NCBI GenBank assembly: GCA_964408455.1
Contig: CAYOZN010000022.1
Span: forward strand, 1 to 64,000
Source: CAYOZN01 sp964408455
GTDB lineage: Bacteria > Planctomycetota > Phycisphaerae > UBA1845 > UTPLA1
DNA: 64,000 nt
Direction of reading: 5' to 3'
Both the position numbers and the translations under genes were made by a program. Below are positions 41,605-50,842 of the stretch, in pieces. The notes under the pieces are model-generated. The model was not told the DNA's origin. It worked only from the letters and a program-made list of their open reading frames with translations, and did not search any database. Each line of letters begins with the position of its first letter. The first letter of the stretch is position 1.

Positions 41605-42284
41605 AATCGCACCCCTGCCGCTACCGGGACCGGAGAGGATGTCAGCACCCGGTCCGCCCGCGCTTGCTGGCGCTGATCATGGCGATTCACTTGGGCCTCT
41701 ATGCAAGTCGCGTTCCAAAGCACACCAGCCGGCGGCAAGTCTCGAAACCGCCCGAATTCACGATTTGATCATGGAAATGAACCCGTCTCGGTCCCGCTCG
41801 TGTTTTTTTCACTCAAGTTCAAGAGGAATATCACGCACCCGAGCCGGCGGGGACCAACGGTCCGGAATGACTCCAACCAACGGGCCAACCGACGCGCGCG
41901 AGTTTGCGCATGATGCCGCCAGCGTGCCGCCGTGTGCCTTGCAATCTCCTCTCTGTCAACCCTCGGCGCAGTAACTCCGCGCTGTGGCAGACGATTCACC
42001 GGACCGCCACATACGACAATCCTCGGCCACTCCCTTGAGCCTGGACGCCGCGCCGCATGCGGCTCGCCTGGCGCCCCCGGATCCAGATAATCCCTTACCT
42101 GATTGGCACTCACCCTGTCGGAAATCAATTCGAAGTGCCTCTTGCGCTGTCACCGCTTCAACTCGCGACGCGCAGCTTGACGCGCGCGCGACATTGCACA
42201 AGAATGCGGCCCACTATCCAGTCGGGAGGCGGTGAGGAATTCAGTCGGGCGTCGATATTTCTCAGTGCCTCGAGGGATCGGGCC
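41605..42284. other. Non-coding upstream region of the oxidoreductase operon
   Basis: About 680 bases with no credible gene, separating the divergent oxidoreductase operon and BlaI-type gene. It must hold both promoters. I find an A/T-rich tract (about 41805-41820) but no strong -35/-10 pair, and an open minus-strand frame here is unconvincing. Confidence 0.5.
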
Positions 42285-42737
42285 ATGGCCAGACGTAAAA
42301 CCCGCAAGAAATCGCGCGGCACGGAGCCGGCAGAGCCTCCGTCGATCCCGGATGCCGAGCTGGATGTGCTCGCCTGCGTCTGGCAGGAGGGCCCCGTCAC
42401 GGCGCGGCGCATCCGCGAGATGATGTTGCGGTATCGACCCATGGCCCACGGCTCGGTCGTAACGCTGCTCACCCGGCTCGAGGCCAAGGGCATGGTGGAA
42501 AAGGAGAAGGGCCCGGTCGGCAAGGCGTTTCTGTTCAAATCAGTTGAGCGGCCGGAGCCGACCCATCGCCGCCTGGTGAAGGACTGGCTTGGCCGCGTGT
42601 TCGGCGGCAACACGGCGGCGATGATTTCGGCCGTGCTCGAAGTCGAGGCCCCCACCGCGGATGAATATGCTGAAATCCAGAAGGCGGTCAGCAACGCCAA
42701 ATCAAAGGTGAAAAAGGCAACGCGACGCGCAAGGTGA
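42285..42737 (+). CDS. BlaI/MecI/CopY-type transcriptional repressor
   Basis: 150 residues from the ATG at 42285. The winged-helix domain is IPDAELDVLACVWQEGPVTA ... RIREMM, then GSVVTLLTRLEAKGMVEKEK (recognition helix and wing), then a dimerisation helix (VKDWLGRVFGGNTAAMISAVL). BlaI-type repressors bind palindromes as dimers and are inactivated by proteolysis through an M56 BlaR1-type sensor. No such sensor gene is adjacent, so the regulatory partner must lie elsewhere. The tail is very basic (KSKVKKATRRAR). The divergent arrangement with the oxidoreductase operon leaves open that it regulates that operon. Confidence 0.85.
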   Translation: MARRKTRKKSRGTEPAEPPSIPDAELDVLACVWQEGPVTARRIREMMLRYRPMAHGSVVTLLTRLEAKGMVEKEKGPVGKAFLFKSVERPEPTHRRLVKDWLGRVFGGNTAAMISAVLEVEAPTADEYAEIQKAVSNAKSKVKKATRRAR

Positions 42738-42800
42738 AGGCGCCTGCCTGCCGGCTAAACCCGTAATGATGAGCGTCGCCCGGGCGGCCGGCTTGGTATC

Positions 42801-43562
42801 ATGTTCCCGATGAAAACAACAGCAGCGACCGGTGCAATCCCATCAGCAGGCAGCGACGCCATCCGCGGCGCCACGCCATCCGGCGCCCCCGGCCCCGGCG
42901 CTGTCCCCACGCGCGAGGGCTATGACCGCTGGTCCGAGGTGTACGATGCCGACGCCAACCCGCTGATCATGCTCGAAGAGCCGATCATGCGCGAGCTGAT
43001 CGGCGACGTGCGCGGCGCTTCGGTGCTCGATGTGGGCTGCGGCACCGGCCGCTGGTCGACCCGGCTGGCGGCGGCCGGCGCGCGGATCACCGGCATCGAC
43101 TTTTCGGCCGGCATGCTGAATCAGGCGCTGGCCAAGGGGCCGGGGGATGCGGTGCACTTCGTGCTGAACGATTTTCACCGGCCATTCCCGCTGCGGGATG
43201 GCGCTTTCAATTGCGTGGTGTGCGCACTGGTGCTCGATCACATCCACGATCTGGCGCATTTTTTCGGCGAGATGAGGCGCGTGTGCCATCGCGATGGCCA
43301 TATCGTCATATCGAGCATGCATCCGGCAATGATGCTGCGCGGCGTGTCGGCACGGTTCACCGATCCGGCGACCGGGCAGAAGGTGCACCTGGCCAGCGCG
43401 GCAAACCAGATCAGTGACTACGTGATGGCAGCGATCGGCGCCGGCCTGAAGATCGTGCACATGTCCGAGCACGCGATGGATGAGACGACGGCGGGCACGC
43501 ACGAGCGGGCGCGTGCCTATCTGGGCTGGCCGATGCTGTTGACGATGCGGTTGAGGCCATGA
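42801..43562 (+). CDS. Class I SAM-dependent methyltransferase
   Basis: About 250 residues. Motif I is VLDVGCGTGRWSTRLA (about 75-90), the SAM acidic residue is in ITGIDFSAGML, motif post-I DAVHFVLNDFHRPFP, and motif IV-like VCALVLDHIHDLAHFFGEM. This is the Methyltransf_11/UbiE-like fold. The N-terminal 35 residues are Ala/Gly/Pro rich and probably disordered. Met at 42810 may be the true start. The target is unknown: small molecule or lipid is most likely. It lies 63 bases after the BlaI-type gene and is followed by a DUF4328 protein. Confidence 0.85.
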   Translation: MFPMKTTAATGAIPSAGSDAIRGATPSGAPGPGAVPTREGYDRWSEVYDADANPLIMLEEPIMRELIGDVRGASVLDVGCGTGRWSTRLAAAGARITGIDFSAGMLNQALAKGPGDAVHFVLNDFHRPFPLRDGAFNCVVCALVLDHIHDLAHFFGEMRRVCHRDGHIVISSMHPAMMLRGVSARFTDPATGQKVHLASAANQISDYVMAAIGAGLKIVHMSEHAMDETTAGTHERARAYLGWPMLLTMRLRP

Positions 43563-43611
43563 TGGCTACGCCGAGTCATGCCGCGGACACCATCAGGAAG
43601 GCGGTTGCGAA

Positions 43612-44496
43612 TTGGATCCGAACTATGCACTGATTCGATGTCCGAACGGCCACGAACTTCAGGCCGAGCGGCAGCACCTGCACGTGGCGCTGAATTGCCC
43701 GGTGTGCGGCGTGACGTTTACGCCGGCGAGTGGCCTGGCCCCTAAGCCGGGAGGATCGCCGGGCGCAGCGCCCTATCCCGCACCCGTCGACTATGCCGTC
43801 AGCCCATCGCTTCAGCGCGTGTCCTACCCGCAGTACACCATCTGGATGCTGGTGCTGTGGGTCGTGGGATACGCCTTTCAGGCCATCAACGGTGTACTCG
43901 CGGTTCTGAACCCGAATGCCGATCCTGCCAATCTGTCGGCGAACATGGCGACGGGCGTCGTTTTGCTGATCGCGGGCTGCTTCGGCAGCTCGTGCATTCT
44001 CGCGGCGGCCATCATGCAGGTCATGTGGAATTACCGCATTCACAAGGATGCGTCGGCCGCAAAGGGTTACAACAGCATCAGCCCCGGCCTGGCGCTGGGA
44101 CTGACGCTGATCCCGGTGTTCAACATGATCTGGACGCCAATCATCATGCGCAAGCTGGTTCGGTTTGCGAAAAGTTCCGAGCCGGATGAACAGCGGCACG
44201 ATGCCGCAATGAAGATGATTAACGTCAGTTTGATTTACATTGTGCTTGCGATTCTCATCGGCTGCGGTTCTTTGGTCATGATGGCAGGCCCGGCCTGGGA
44301 GTATATCCAGCTCGCGATGTCGAACCCGAATGCGGCGAATTCCCCCGAGTTGCAGCGGAAAATGAGCGAGGCGATTCCCGCCTGGTACGGCCTGTTGACG
44401 CAGGGTTTGAGCCTGATCGGCGTCGCGATCTTCTTTCGCGCCGTCAGACTGTTTGAAGCATCGGTCTATCCATTCCTGGGAGCCCCGCCGCGCTGA
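43612..44496 (+). CDS. DUF4328-type membrane protein with zinc-ribbon-like start
   Basis: 294 residues with a TTG start at 43612 that follows an AGGAAGGCGG ribosome-binding site. The next Met in frame would cut into the first membrane helix. The N-terminus CPNGHELQAERQHLHVALNCPVC is a zinc-ribbon-like Cys/His cluster. Four to five hydrophobic segments follow, with the DUF4328 signature region IMQVMWNYRIHKDASAAKGY and LIPVFNMIWTPIIMRKL. DUF4328 proteins are membrane proteins of unknown function. The gene ends four bases from the convergent kinase gene stop. Confidence 0.7.
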   Translation: MDPNYALIRCPNGHELQAERQHLHVALNCPVCGVTFTPASGLAPKPGGSPGAAPYPAPVDYAVSPSLQRVSYPQYTIWMLVLWVVGYAFQAINGVLAVLNPNADPANLSANMATGVVLLIAGCFGSSCILAAAIMQVMWNYRIHKDASAAKGYNSISPGLALGLTLIPVFNMIWTPIIMRKLVRFAKSSEPDEQRHDAAMKMINVSLIYIVLAILIGCGSLVMMAGPAWEYIQLAMSNPNAANSPELQRKMSEAIPAWYGLLTQGLSLIGVAIFFRAVRLFEASVYPFLGAPPR

Positions 44497-44499
44497 CGC

Positions 44500-47025
44500 T
44501 CATGGCGCCGGTGCAGCTTCGCGTGTGTTGTCCCTTGCCGCGGGCTGCAACTCCCGAAAGCGACTGAGTCGTTCGGCCGCCTCGCGCGTCTCCATCTGAT
44601 CCTCGCCGCGCAAGGTGCGCAGCAACTCCAGCGAACCGACGAGCAGCGGCCTGGCCTCGTCCAGGCGGCCCTGTTCCGCAAGGCATGCCCCCAGCGCGCT
44701 TTCGGCGCTGGCGGTGCGCCAGTCGCCGGGCGGACGGCCTTCGCGGCTGATGCGGACGGCCTCGCGAAGCGGCGTTTCGGCCGCCACAGCATCACCCTGC
44801 TCGGTGAGCAGGACGCCGAGCAGTTCGAGCGAGTCGGCCAGGTCGGTGAACTTCGCGTCCATATCCTTGCGATCGAGAAGCCGCTGGCGCATGTCGAGGG
44901 CCGCGCGGCACTCGGCCAGCGCCGCTTCGCGATCACCGCGGGCGCGCAGCGTCATGGCGAGGCTGTGCATGGCCCGGGCGATCCAGGCGTGCTCGTCGCC
45001 CAGACCGCGGCGAAGAATGTCGAGGGAACGGCGGAAATTTTCTTCCGCCCGCGCAAAATCGCCGCGATCGTAGAGCAATTTGCCGTAGTTGTTGTACATC
45101 TTGGCGACGTCGGGATGGTTTTCGTTGAGCGCGTCGCGTCGCAGTTGCAGGGCCTGCATGTAGAACTGATCGGCTTCGTCGAGCCTTCTGCGCTCCCTCA
45201 TAAGGGCCGCGAGATTATTGAGCGTCGCGGCGACGTGGTTTCGGGCGGTCGCCAGCTCCGCGGTGTCTGCCGGCGAGCCGGTTAGCGCGGATCGCAGCAC
45301 CCGCTGGCGCATCAGCAGCGCCTCGCGATAGAGCGCCTCGGCTTCGTCCAGCTTTCCACGCGTTTTGAGAACGAGGCCGAGATTGTTCAGGTTGACCGCG
45401 ATGCGCTCGTCGGGTGGTGAAAGCGATTCGCGCCGCGCGGCCATCGCCTCGCGAAACAGCAACTCCGCCTCATCCAGGCTGCCGCGCATGTAGCAGTTTT
45501 CGCCCAGCTCGGTCATCAGAGACACGGTCTCGGGATGATCGTCGCCCAGAACGCGGCGCATGACATCCAGCGCATAGCGGAAATGGTCGTGTGCCGAATC
45601 GTGCTTGCCGAAGGCCTTGTACTGGCTGGCCAGTGTGGCTCGAAGCGTTGCCGCGGTGAGCTCGTCGTCGGACAGCCGCGTCGCGATTTCCTCGCCCACG
45701 CGATCGAGCGTCTCGAGCACCGTCACGTCCTTGTTGCCCGAGAGACCGACGTTCCAGGGATTTACCGACTTGTACACGTCGGCAAACAACATGTTCACCC
45801 GCTCGCGGCGGCGAGACTCCTCCACCACTCGCAGCAGGTTGTAGTACGTCACTCCGGCAAAAACGAAGCCGAGCAGCACCAGTGCGACGGAAAGCGCCGT
45901 CGTCACCTTGTGCCGGGCGACGGCCTTACGAAGATAATAGAGGCTGCTCGGCGGCCGGGCGCTCACCGGGTGCCCGTTGAGGAACCGGTCCACGTCATCT
46001 GCCATCGCCGCGGCACTCTGGTAGCGCCGCTCCGGCTCCTTTTCCAGCGCCTTCAGCGCGATGGTCGCCAGATCGCCCGGCACGGCGGGGTTCACGCGCG
46101 ACGGGCTGCGCGGGTGCTGCTCGCAGATGATCCGCACCGCCTCCGGCAGCGGCCGCCGGGCGACGTCGCAGGGCAGCGTGCCGGTCAGCATTTCGTAGAG
46201 GATGACGCCCAGGGCATAGACATCGGTACGCACGTCGATCGCCTCGGGGCGACCGACCGCCTGCTCGGGGCTCATGTACGGCAGCGTGCCCATCAGGCGA
46301 CCCGATTCGGTGTTGATCGTCGGCGCGGCGGGATCGTGTTCGATCAATCGCGCCAGGCCGAAGTCGAGCACCTTGGGGCGCGCGTTTTCGGCGAGAATGA
46401 TATTTGAAGGCTTCAGATCGCGATGAATCACGCCGCGTTGATGGGCGTAGCTGATGGCTTCGCAGATCGCATGAAACAGCCGCAACAGATCGCGCAAGGG
46501 CCATTTCGCAGCATCCGTCGCATCCTGAATCTGCCGCACGTGCTGGTGCAGCGTGACGCCATCGACCAGCTCCATGGCGTAGTAGCTCTGCCCATCCTCG
46601 GTCTGGCCGGCGTCGTAAATCGCCGCGATGCCGGGATGGTTCAGCCGCGCGAGCGTCTGCACTTCGCGCTGGAACATGCGGAGCTGCACCTCGTCGGCAT
46701 GCACGCCGCCGAGAATCACTTTCAGCGCCACGCGCCGCAGCGGGCTGGGCTGCTCCGCCTCGTAGACCACGCCCATGCCGCCCTGCCCGATCTTGCGCAG
46801 AATGCGATAGCCGCGGATGCGCTCCGGCGGCCTCGGCGGCGCGGCCGTCTTCTGCGACAGGCCAATGCCGTCCAGCTCGCCCAACAGCTCGCGCATGTCC
46901 TCGACCTGCGAGCGACAAGAATCGCAACCTGAAATATGCGATTCGATTTCCGCGCGCGCCGCGGCGTCGTCCAGCTCGTCGTGGACGAAAGACCACAGCC
47001 GGTCATGCGTCATCTGGCAGGTCAT
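44500..47025 (-). CDS. Zinc-finger, Ser/Thr kinase and TPR protein (ECF-associated)
   Basis: An 841-residue protein. Residues 1-40 hold an anti-sigma zinc-finger motif (His30-x3-Cys34-x2-Cys37). A complete Hanks-type kinase domain covers about 72-345, with GQGGMG, Lys102, HRDLKPSN (Asp203) and DFG (221-223). A single membrane segment lies near 382-404 (TTALSVALVLLGFVFAGVTY). The outer half is TPR-like helices with repeating LDEAEALYREAL segments, ending QPAARDNTREAAPAP. Its start codon overlaps the sigma-factor stop (ATGA). This is the well-known planctomycete arrangement of an ECF sigma factor and a kinase that may act as its anti-sigma partner. Confidence 0.9.
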   Translation of the reverse strand: MTCQMTHDRLWSFVHDELDDAAARAEIESHISGCDSCRSQVEDMRELLGELDGIGLSQKTAAPPRPPERIRGYRILRKIGQGGMGVVYEAEQPSPLRRVALKVILGGVHADEVQLRMFQREVQTLARLNHPGIAAIYDAGQTEDGQSYYAMELVDGVTLHQHVRQIQDATDAAKWPLRDLLRLFHAICEAISYAHQRGVIHRDLKPSNIILAENARPKVLDFGLARLIEHDPAAPTINTESGRLMGTLPYMSPEQAVGRPEAIDVRTDVYALGVILYEMLTGTLPCDVARRPLPEAVRIICEQHPRSPSRVNPAVPGDLATIALKALEKEPERRYQSAAAMADDVDRFLNGHPVSARPPSSLYYLRKAVARHKVTTALSVALVLLGFVFAGVTYYNLLRVVEESRRRERVNMLFADVYKSVNPWNVGLSGNKDVTVLETLDRVGEEIATRLSDDELTAATLRATLASQYKAFGKHDSAHDHFRYALDVMRRVLGDDHPETVSLMTELGENCYMRGSLDEAELLFREAMAARRESLSPPDERIAVNLNNLGLVLKTRGKLDEAEALYREALLMRQRVLRSALTGSPADTAELATARNHVAATLNNLAALMRERRRLDEADQFYMQALQLRRDALNENHPDVAKMYNNYGKLLYDRGDFARAEENFRRSLDILRRGLGDEHAWIARAMHSLAMTLRARGDREAALAECRAALDMRQRLLDRKDMDAKFTDLADSLELLGVLLTEQGDAVAAETPLREAVRISREGRPPGDWRTASAESALGACLAEQGRLDEARPLLVGSLELLRTLRGEDQMETREAAERLSRFRELQPAARDNTREAAPAP

Positions 47026-47600
47026 GAGCCGAACCGGGTGAGCTTTGCGAGTTCATCGCGGAGAAAATCGGACGCGCGCACGAGACGGCCCTTGACCGTG
47101 GCGTCGGTCACACCCAGCACCTCGGCCATCTCCTCGCGCGACAGACCCTCGAAGTGTTTGAGCATCAGCACGTCGCGATAGTCCTCGGGCATGTTTTCGA
47201 TGATCTGGCGAATGAGTTCGCGGCGCTCCTCCCGCGCGGCACGCGTTGCCGGCCCAGTCGAATCGCGCGCGGCATCGAAGCCCGTCTTGAGGGGCCGGTT
47301 GTGCGTGGGGCTGCGCTGGTGCCGGCGCAGGATGTCGAGGCAGTGATTGCGGGCGACTTTGTAGAGCCAGGGGCGCACGGCGCCGGTCGGTAGCTCGCCG
47401 CCTGCGGTCAACTTGGCGAACGTCTCCTGGGCGACATCTTCGGCCAGGACGTCGTCGCCCAGATAGTTGTTGCAGAATCGGCGAATGGGTTCCCAGTAGC
47501 GCCGCGTCAGCGCCTCGGCCGCCGGCCGGTCCCCGCGACGGAGTGCCGCCATGAGGGCGTCGTCGCTGGGTTCGGCTTCGTTGTTGACCGGGTTCATCAT
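47022..47600 (-). CDS. ECF-type RNA polymerase sigma factor
   Basis: 192 residues. Region 2 is EALTRRYWEPIRRFC then DDVLAEDVAQETFAKL, followed by AVRPWLYKVARNHCLDILRR. Region 4 is ENMPEDYRDVLMLKHFEGLSREEMAEVLGVTD then ATVKGRLVRA, with the helix-turn-helix at the second half. The linker is long (about 25 residues) and basic. It fits the sigma-70 ECF group tied to kinases in Planctomycetota. It directs RNA polymerase to a regulon unknown here. The product should be controlled by the downstream kinase with its zinc-finger domain. Confidence 0.9.
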   Translation of the reverse strand: MMNPVNNEAEPSDDALMAALRRGDRPAAEALTRRYWEPIRRFCNNYLGDDVLAEDVAQETFAKLTAGGELPTGAVRPWLYKVARNHCLDILRRHQRSPTHNRPLKTGFDAARDSTGPATRAAREERRELIRQIIENMPEDYRDVLMLKHFEGLSREEMAEVLGVTDATVKGRLVRASDFLRDELAKLTRFGS

Positions 47601-47994
47601 TGCCCTGACTCATGGCCGCCGAATCGATCGTGCGGGGCCCGCTCCATCGAGTTTTGCCAATCGGCTGTAAAAACTCCACCGCTATTTTCGGCCAAATATC
47701 GGTCCCACAAGAGCGAGCCGCGTAACCAGATAGATCGCAAATCTCTGCTGACAAATGGGTTACGCGCGATTGCGACAGTATATCGCGCCCGCCGAATGGC
47801 TCCAAGGCCATCAGACGGCAAAAACTCCCCTTCAAAACGCGGTCCGCCGCCGAGCGCCCACACGTGCAAAACCTGAGGACCGACGGGTCAACGGTCGGCG
47901 GGTGAGCGAGGTAACGAGCCCGACGCCTCGCCGCCCCCGACCGACCCGGCGGGAACAGGCAACAAGACAGCAGGCAGGACAAAGGGAGACAACC
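47601..47994. other. Divergent promoter region
   Basis: A non-coding stretch between the ECF gene and the metzincin-like gene. It contains the ribosome site AAAGGGAGA before the start at 47995. No coding sequence was found, although an in-frame upstream extension of the secreted protein is open. Confidence 0.5.
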
Positions 47995-50529
47995 ATGACG
48001 ACGCACGAACAAATCGGAAACCGGAACAATGGAGCTCGCGGCTTCGTCTTCGCGGCGCTACTGGCCGCGACGGTGCTGACTTCCGCCCCGGCGGCGCTGG
48101 CGCAGCGACTGACCGGCGATCTCACTTCGCGTGAGGAGAAGATTCGCAGCATCATTTCGCGGGCCAGCCGCCACGATCACAGCGATCACGAAGGACACCA
48201 GCACGAAGCAGTCGAGAACGATCCGCGCTGCCTGGAACTCTCCGGCTTCAGCGTCATGTTCGATCCCGGCACCAGCGACGAGGCGTTGGCCGATGCCCTC
48301 GACGCGCTTCCGGACGATGAACTGCCGGCGTTCCAGCCGCAGGGTTCGGTCTGGACCTATACGGCGACCAACGGCACGCTCACACCGGGCGAGTCGTTCA
48401 CGATCACCTACAGCTTCGTTCCGGACGGCACGCCCATCACGGCCACCGGCTGGGGCAGCGGCAACAGCAATCTCTTTGCGCAGATGAACGCGAGCTTTCC
48501 GGGCGGGATGAACGCATTCCGGCAGAAAGTCGCCGCGGCCTTCGCGCAGTGGAGCGCCGTGACCAACATCACCTACGTCGAGGTCTCGGACGACGGCGCG
48601 ACGTGGGGTCCCTTTACGGTGGGCGCGCTCGGCATCCGCGGCGACGTTCGCATCGGCATGATTCCGCTTGGCGAGCCGCTGGCGGTCAACAGCTATCCGC
48701 AGAATGGCGGCGACATGATCCTCGACAGCGGCGACATGGGCACCTTCGCGAATTCGCTGAACGACTTCCGCTCGCTGCGAAACGTGCTCACGCACGAGCA
48801 CGGTCACGGACTGGGCATGAAGCACGTGATGCCGGTGAACAACACCAAGCTGTTGGAGCCCTTTCTAAGCACGAACTTCGACGGCCCGCAGGAGGATGAC
48901 ATCCGGGCGGCACACTTTCTTTACGGCGACGCGGCCGAGTACAACGACGATGCCGCCAGCAACTTCTGGATCGATGGCGAGCTGGAATCGCCGAGCCAGG
49001 GCGTGGTGACGCTCGATGTGACCGACGTGGCCCTCGAGCGCGACGGTGTCAGCGACTGGTATGGCTTTGGCTGCGATCCCGGCACCCCCATCGCCATCCG
49101 GCTGAGCCCGAAGGGAACGACGTACACCCACGCCCCGCAGGAGAACCCGCAGGCGACGACGACGGTGAATGCCAAGGCGGTGCGCAATCTCGGGCTGCGG
49201 CTGTACACGAAGACATCGGTCTCCAGTGAGCACATCACGCTCCTGGCGCAGATCGACTTCACGCCGGCGGGTCAGGACGAATACCACCCCCCGGTACCCT
49301 ACGGCAACTTCGGATTTGGCTACATGCTCGTGCAGGTCTATTCGAACGACGGCATCAACGACGTGCAGGAATACACGCTGACGATCAGCAACGCGGCAAT
49401 CGAGGCGCCGGTCGAGTCGGCGTCGATGAGCGTGTTTAACGTGCAGAGCGGCCAGGAGATATTCGACGGATCCACGGTGCAGTTCGGCCAGGTCAACATC
49501 GGCAGCGCGGTGAATCGAACGCTCTCCATCGCCAGCGGCGGCCCCGGCACCCTCGAGATTGGCCAGATCACGCTGGCCGGCCCCGGCGCGGGCGACTACA
49601 GCTTCACGCTGCTGAACGGCACAATCGACGCCGGCGATGCCTCGAACATGGCGGTGACCTTCGCGCCCACGGCACCCGGCGTGCGGCAGGCGGTCATGAC
49701 GATTCCCAGCAACGATCCCACGCAGCCGAACTTCAGCTTCATCCTCAGCGGCGCGGCCGTGCAGCCGGCGGTGGCCGTGATGGACGTGGAACTGGACGGC
49801 GCGGACGTTGTCCATAACAGCACGATCCTCATGGGCGACGTCGAGCTGGGCGACGCCGCCGCGGTGGAACTGACCGTTCGCAACGCCGGCAACGCGACGC
49901 TGCTGATCACCTCGGTCAACTTCGGCGGCGCGGCCGCGGCCGAATACGCCGCCACGCTGATCAACGCGACACTTACCCCCGGCGCGTCGGTCACGGCCAC
50001 CGTGACGTTCGCGCCGACATTCGAGGGAACCCGCGATGCCGAGATGCGGCTTTTCAACAACAGCGCCCAGGGGCTGTTCATCATGCGGTTCAGCGGGACC
50101 GGCGTCGCCGCTCAGCAGCCTCCGGCCGCCGATTGCAATGGAAATGGCACTGAAGACGCCGACGACATCGCGGACGGCGTCAGCGCCGACTGCAACACCA
50201 ATGGCACGCCCGACGAGTGCGAGACCGACTCGGACAATGACGGCGCGATCGACGGCTGCGACGTGTGCGACGGCCTCGACGACACCCTGGACAGCGACGG
50301 CAACGGCACGCCCGATTGCCAGGAACTCGTCGAACAGCCGCAGCCGGGCGACGACGAAAACCCGAACGATGTCGATCCGGTCGATACCGAGGACCCGATT
50401 GACGTCGTCATCGGCGGCGGCGCCTGCGGCGCAGGCACCGGTGGCGCCGCGATGATGGCGGCCATGGGCCTCTGCGGCGCGGGGCTCCGCGTGCGGCGGA
50501 CCACGACGCGGCGACGCCGGTCACGCTGA
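47995..50529 (+). CDS. Secreted metzincin-like metalloprotease with choice-of-anchor and calcium-binding repeats
   Basis: 844 residues from the ATG at 47995. Signal peptide is about 1-37 (FVFAALLAATVLTSAPAALA). The matrixin/metzincin-type motif HEHGHGLGMKH (His267, Glu268, His271, His277) fits HExxHxxGxxH. After this protease-like part come two ASH/DUF1573-like beta domains with repeated TVTFAPT and AVTFAPT. The end has thrombospondin type-3-like Asp/Asn repeats (DCNGNGTEDADDIADG; DSDNDGAIDGCDVCDG) and a Gly/Ala/Cys-rich hydrophobic tail followed by RRTTTRRRRSR, similar to sorting tails. It is an exported zinc and calcium-binding surface protein. The protease call rests on the motif only. Confidence 0.8.
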   Translation: MTTHEQIGNRNNGARGFVFAALLAATVLTSAPAALAQRLTGDLTSREEKIRSIISRASRHDHSDHEGHQHEAVENDPRCLELSGFSVMFDPGTSDEALADALDALPDDELPAFQPQGSVWTYTATNGTLTPGESFTITYSFVPDGTPITATGWGSGNSNLFAQMNASFPGGMNAFRQKVAAAFAQWSAVTNITYVEVSDDGATWGPFTVGALGIRGDVRIGMIPLGEPLAVNSYPQNGGDMILDSGDMGTFANSLNDFRSLRNVLTHEHGHGLGMKHVMPVNNTKLLEPFLSTNFDGPQEDDIRAAHFLYGDAAEYNDDAASNFWIDGELESPSQGVVTLDVTDVALERDGVSDWYGFGCDPGTPIAIRLSPKGTTYTHAPQENPQATTTVNAKAVRNLGLRLYTKTSVSSEHITLLAQIDFTPAGQDEYHPPVPYGNFGFGYMLVQVYSNDGINDVQEYTLTISNAAIEAPVESASMSVFNVQSGQEIFDGSTVQFGQVNIGSAVNRTLSIASGGPGTLEIGQITLAGPGAGDYSFTLLNGTIDAGDASNMAVTFAPTAPGVRQAVMTIPSNDPTQPNFSFILSGAAVQPAVAVMDVELDGADVVHNSTILMGDVELGDAAAVELTVRNAGNATLLITSVNFGGAAAAEYAATLINATLTPGASVTATVTFAPTFEGTRDAEMRLFNNSAQGLFIMRFSGTGVAAQQPPAADCNGNGTEDADDIADGVSADCNTNGTPDECETDSDNDGAIDGCDVCDGLDDTLDSDGNGTPDCQELVEQPQPGDDENPNDVDPVDTEDPIDVVIGGGACGAGTGGAAMMAAMGLCGAGLRVRRTTTRRRRSR

Positions 50530-50565
50530 AGCAAAAGATACTACCTCAGAATGGTTGCCTCCCTT

Positions 50566-50606
50566 GAAGGGGCCTCGAACCGGCTGGTTCGGGGCCCCTT
50601 CGCTTT
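50566..50606 (+). terminator. Intrinsic terminator after the metzincin-like gene
   Basis: GAAGGGGCC-t-CGAACC-ggct-GGTTCG-g-GGCCCCTTC forms a long stem with a small loop, followed by GCTTT. It lies about 35 bases after the stop codon at 50529. Confidence 0.8.
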
Positions 50607-50842
50607 CCGGGCGGCCGTCGGCCGGACAGCCGACATCCAAAGTCCGATAGCCCGGCGGTATCGTCAAATGCTGGCTGCAACAGGCTTTGCCGCCGGCTCT
50701 GCCGCTGCGAAACCCCGAGACATTTTGGAATTGTCAAACCGGCACCCCTCGCGATACCGTCTTCGGCGCGCTGTCCGGCGGGCCTGACGCGCATTCGAAG
50801 AACCGGCGTCCCTGGCGCGCCGGTGTCAGAAAGGAGACACCA

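Noticed and set aside
41769..42128. Minus-strand frame of 119 codons in the oxidoreductase upstream region
   Set aside because: Arginine-rich, no family likeness, no ribosome-binding site.
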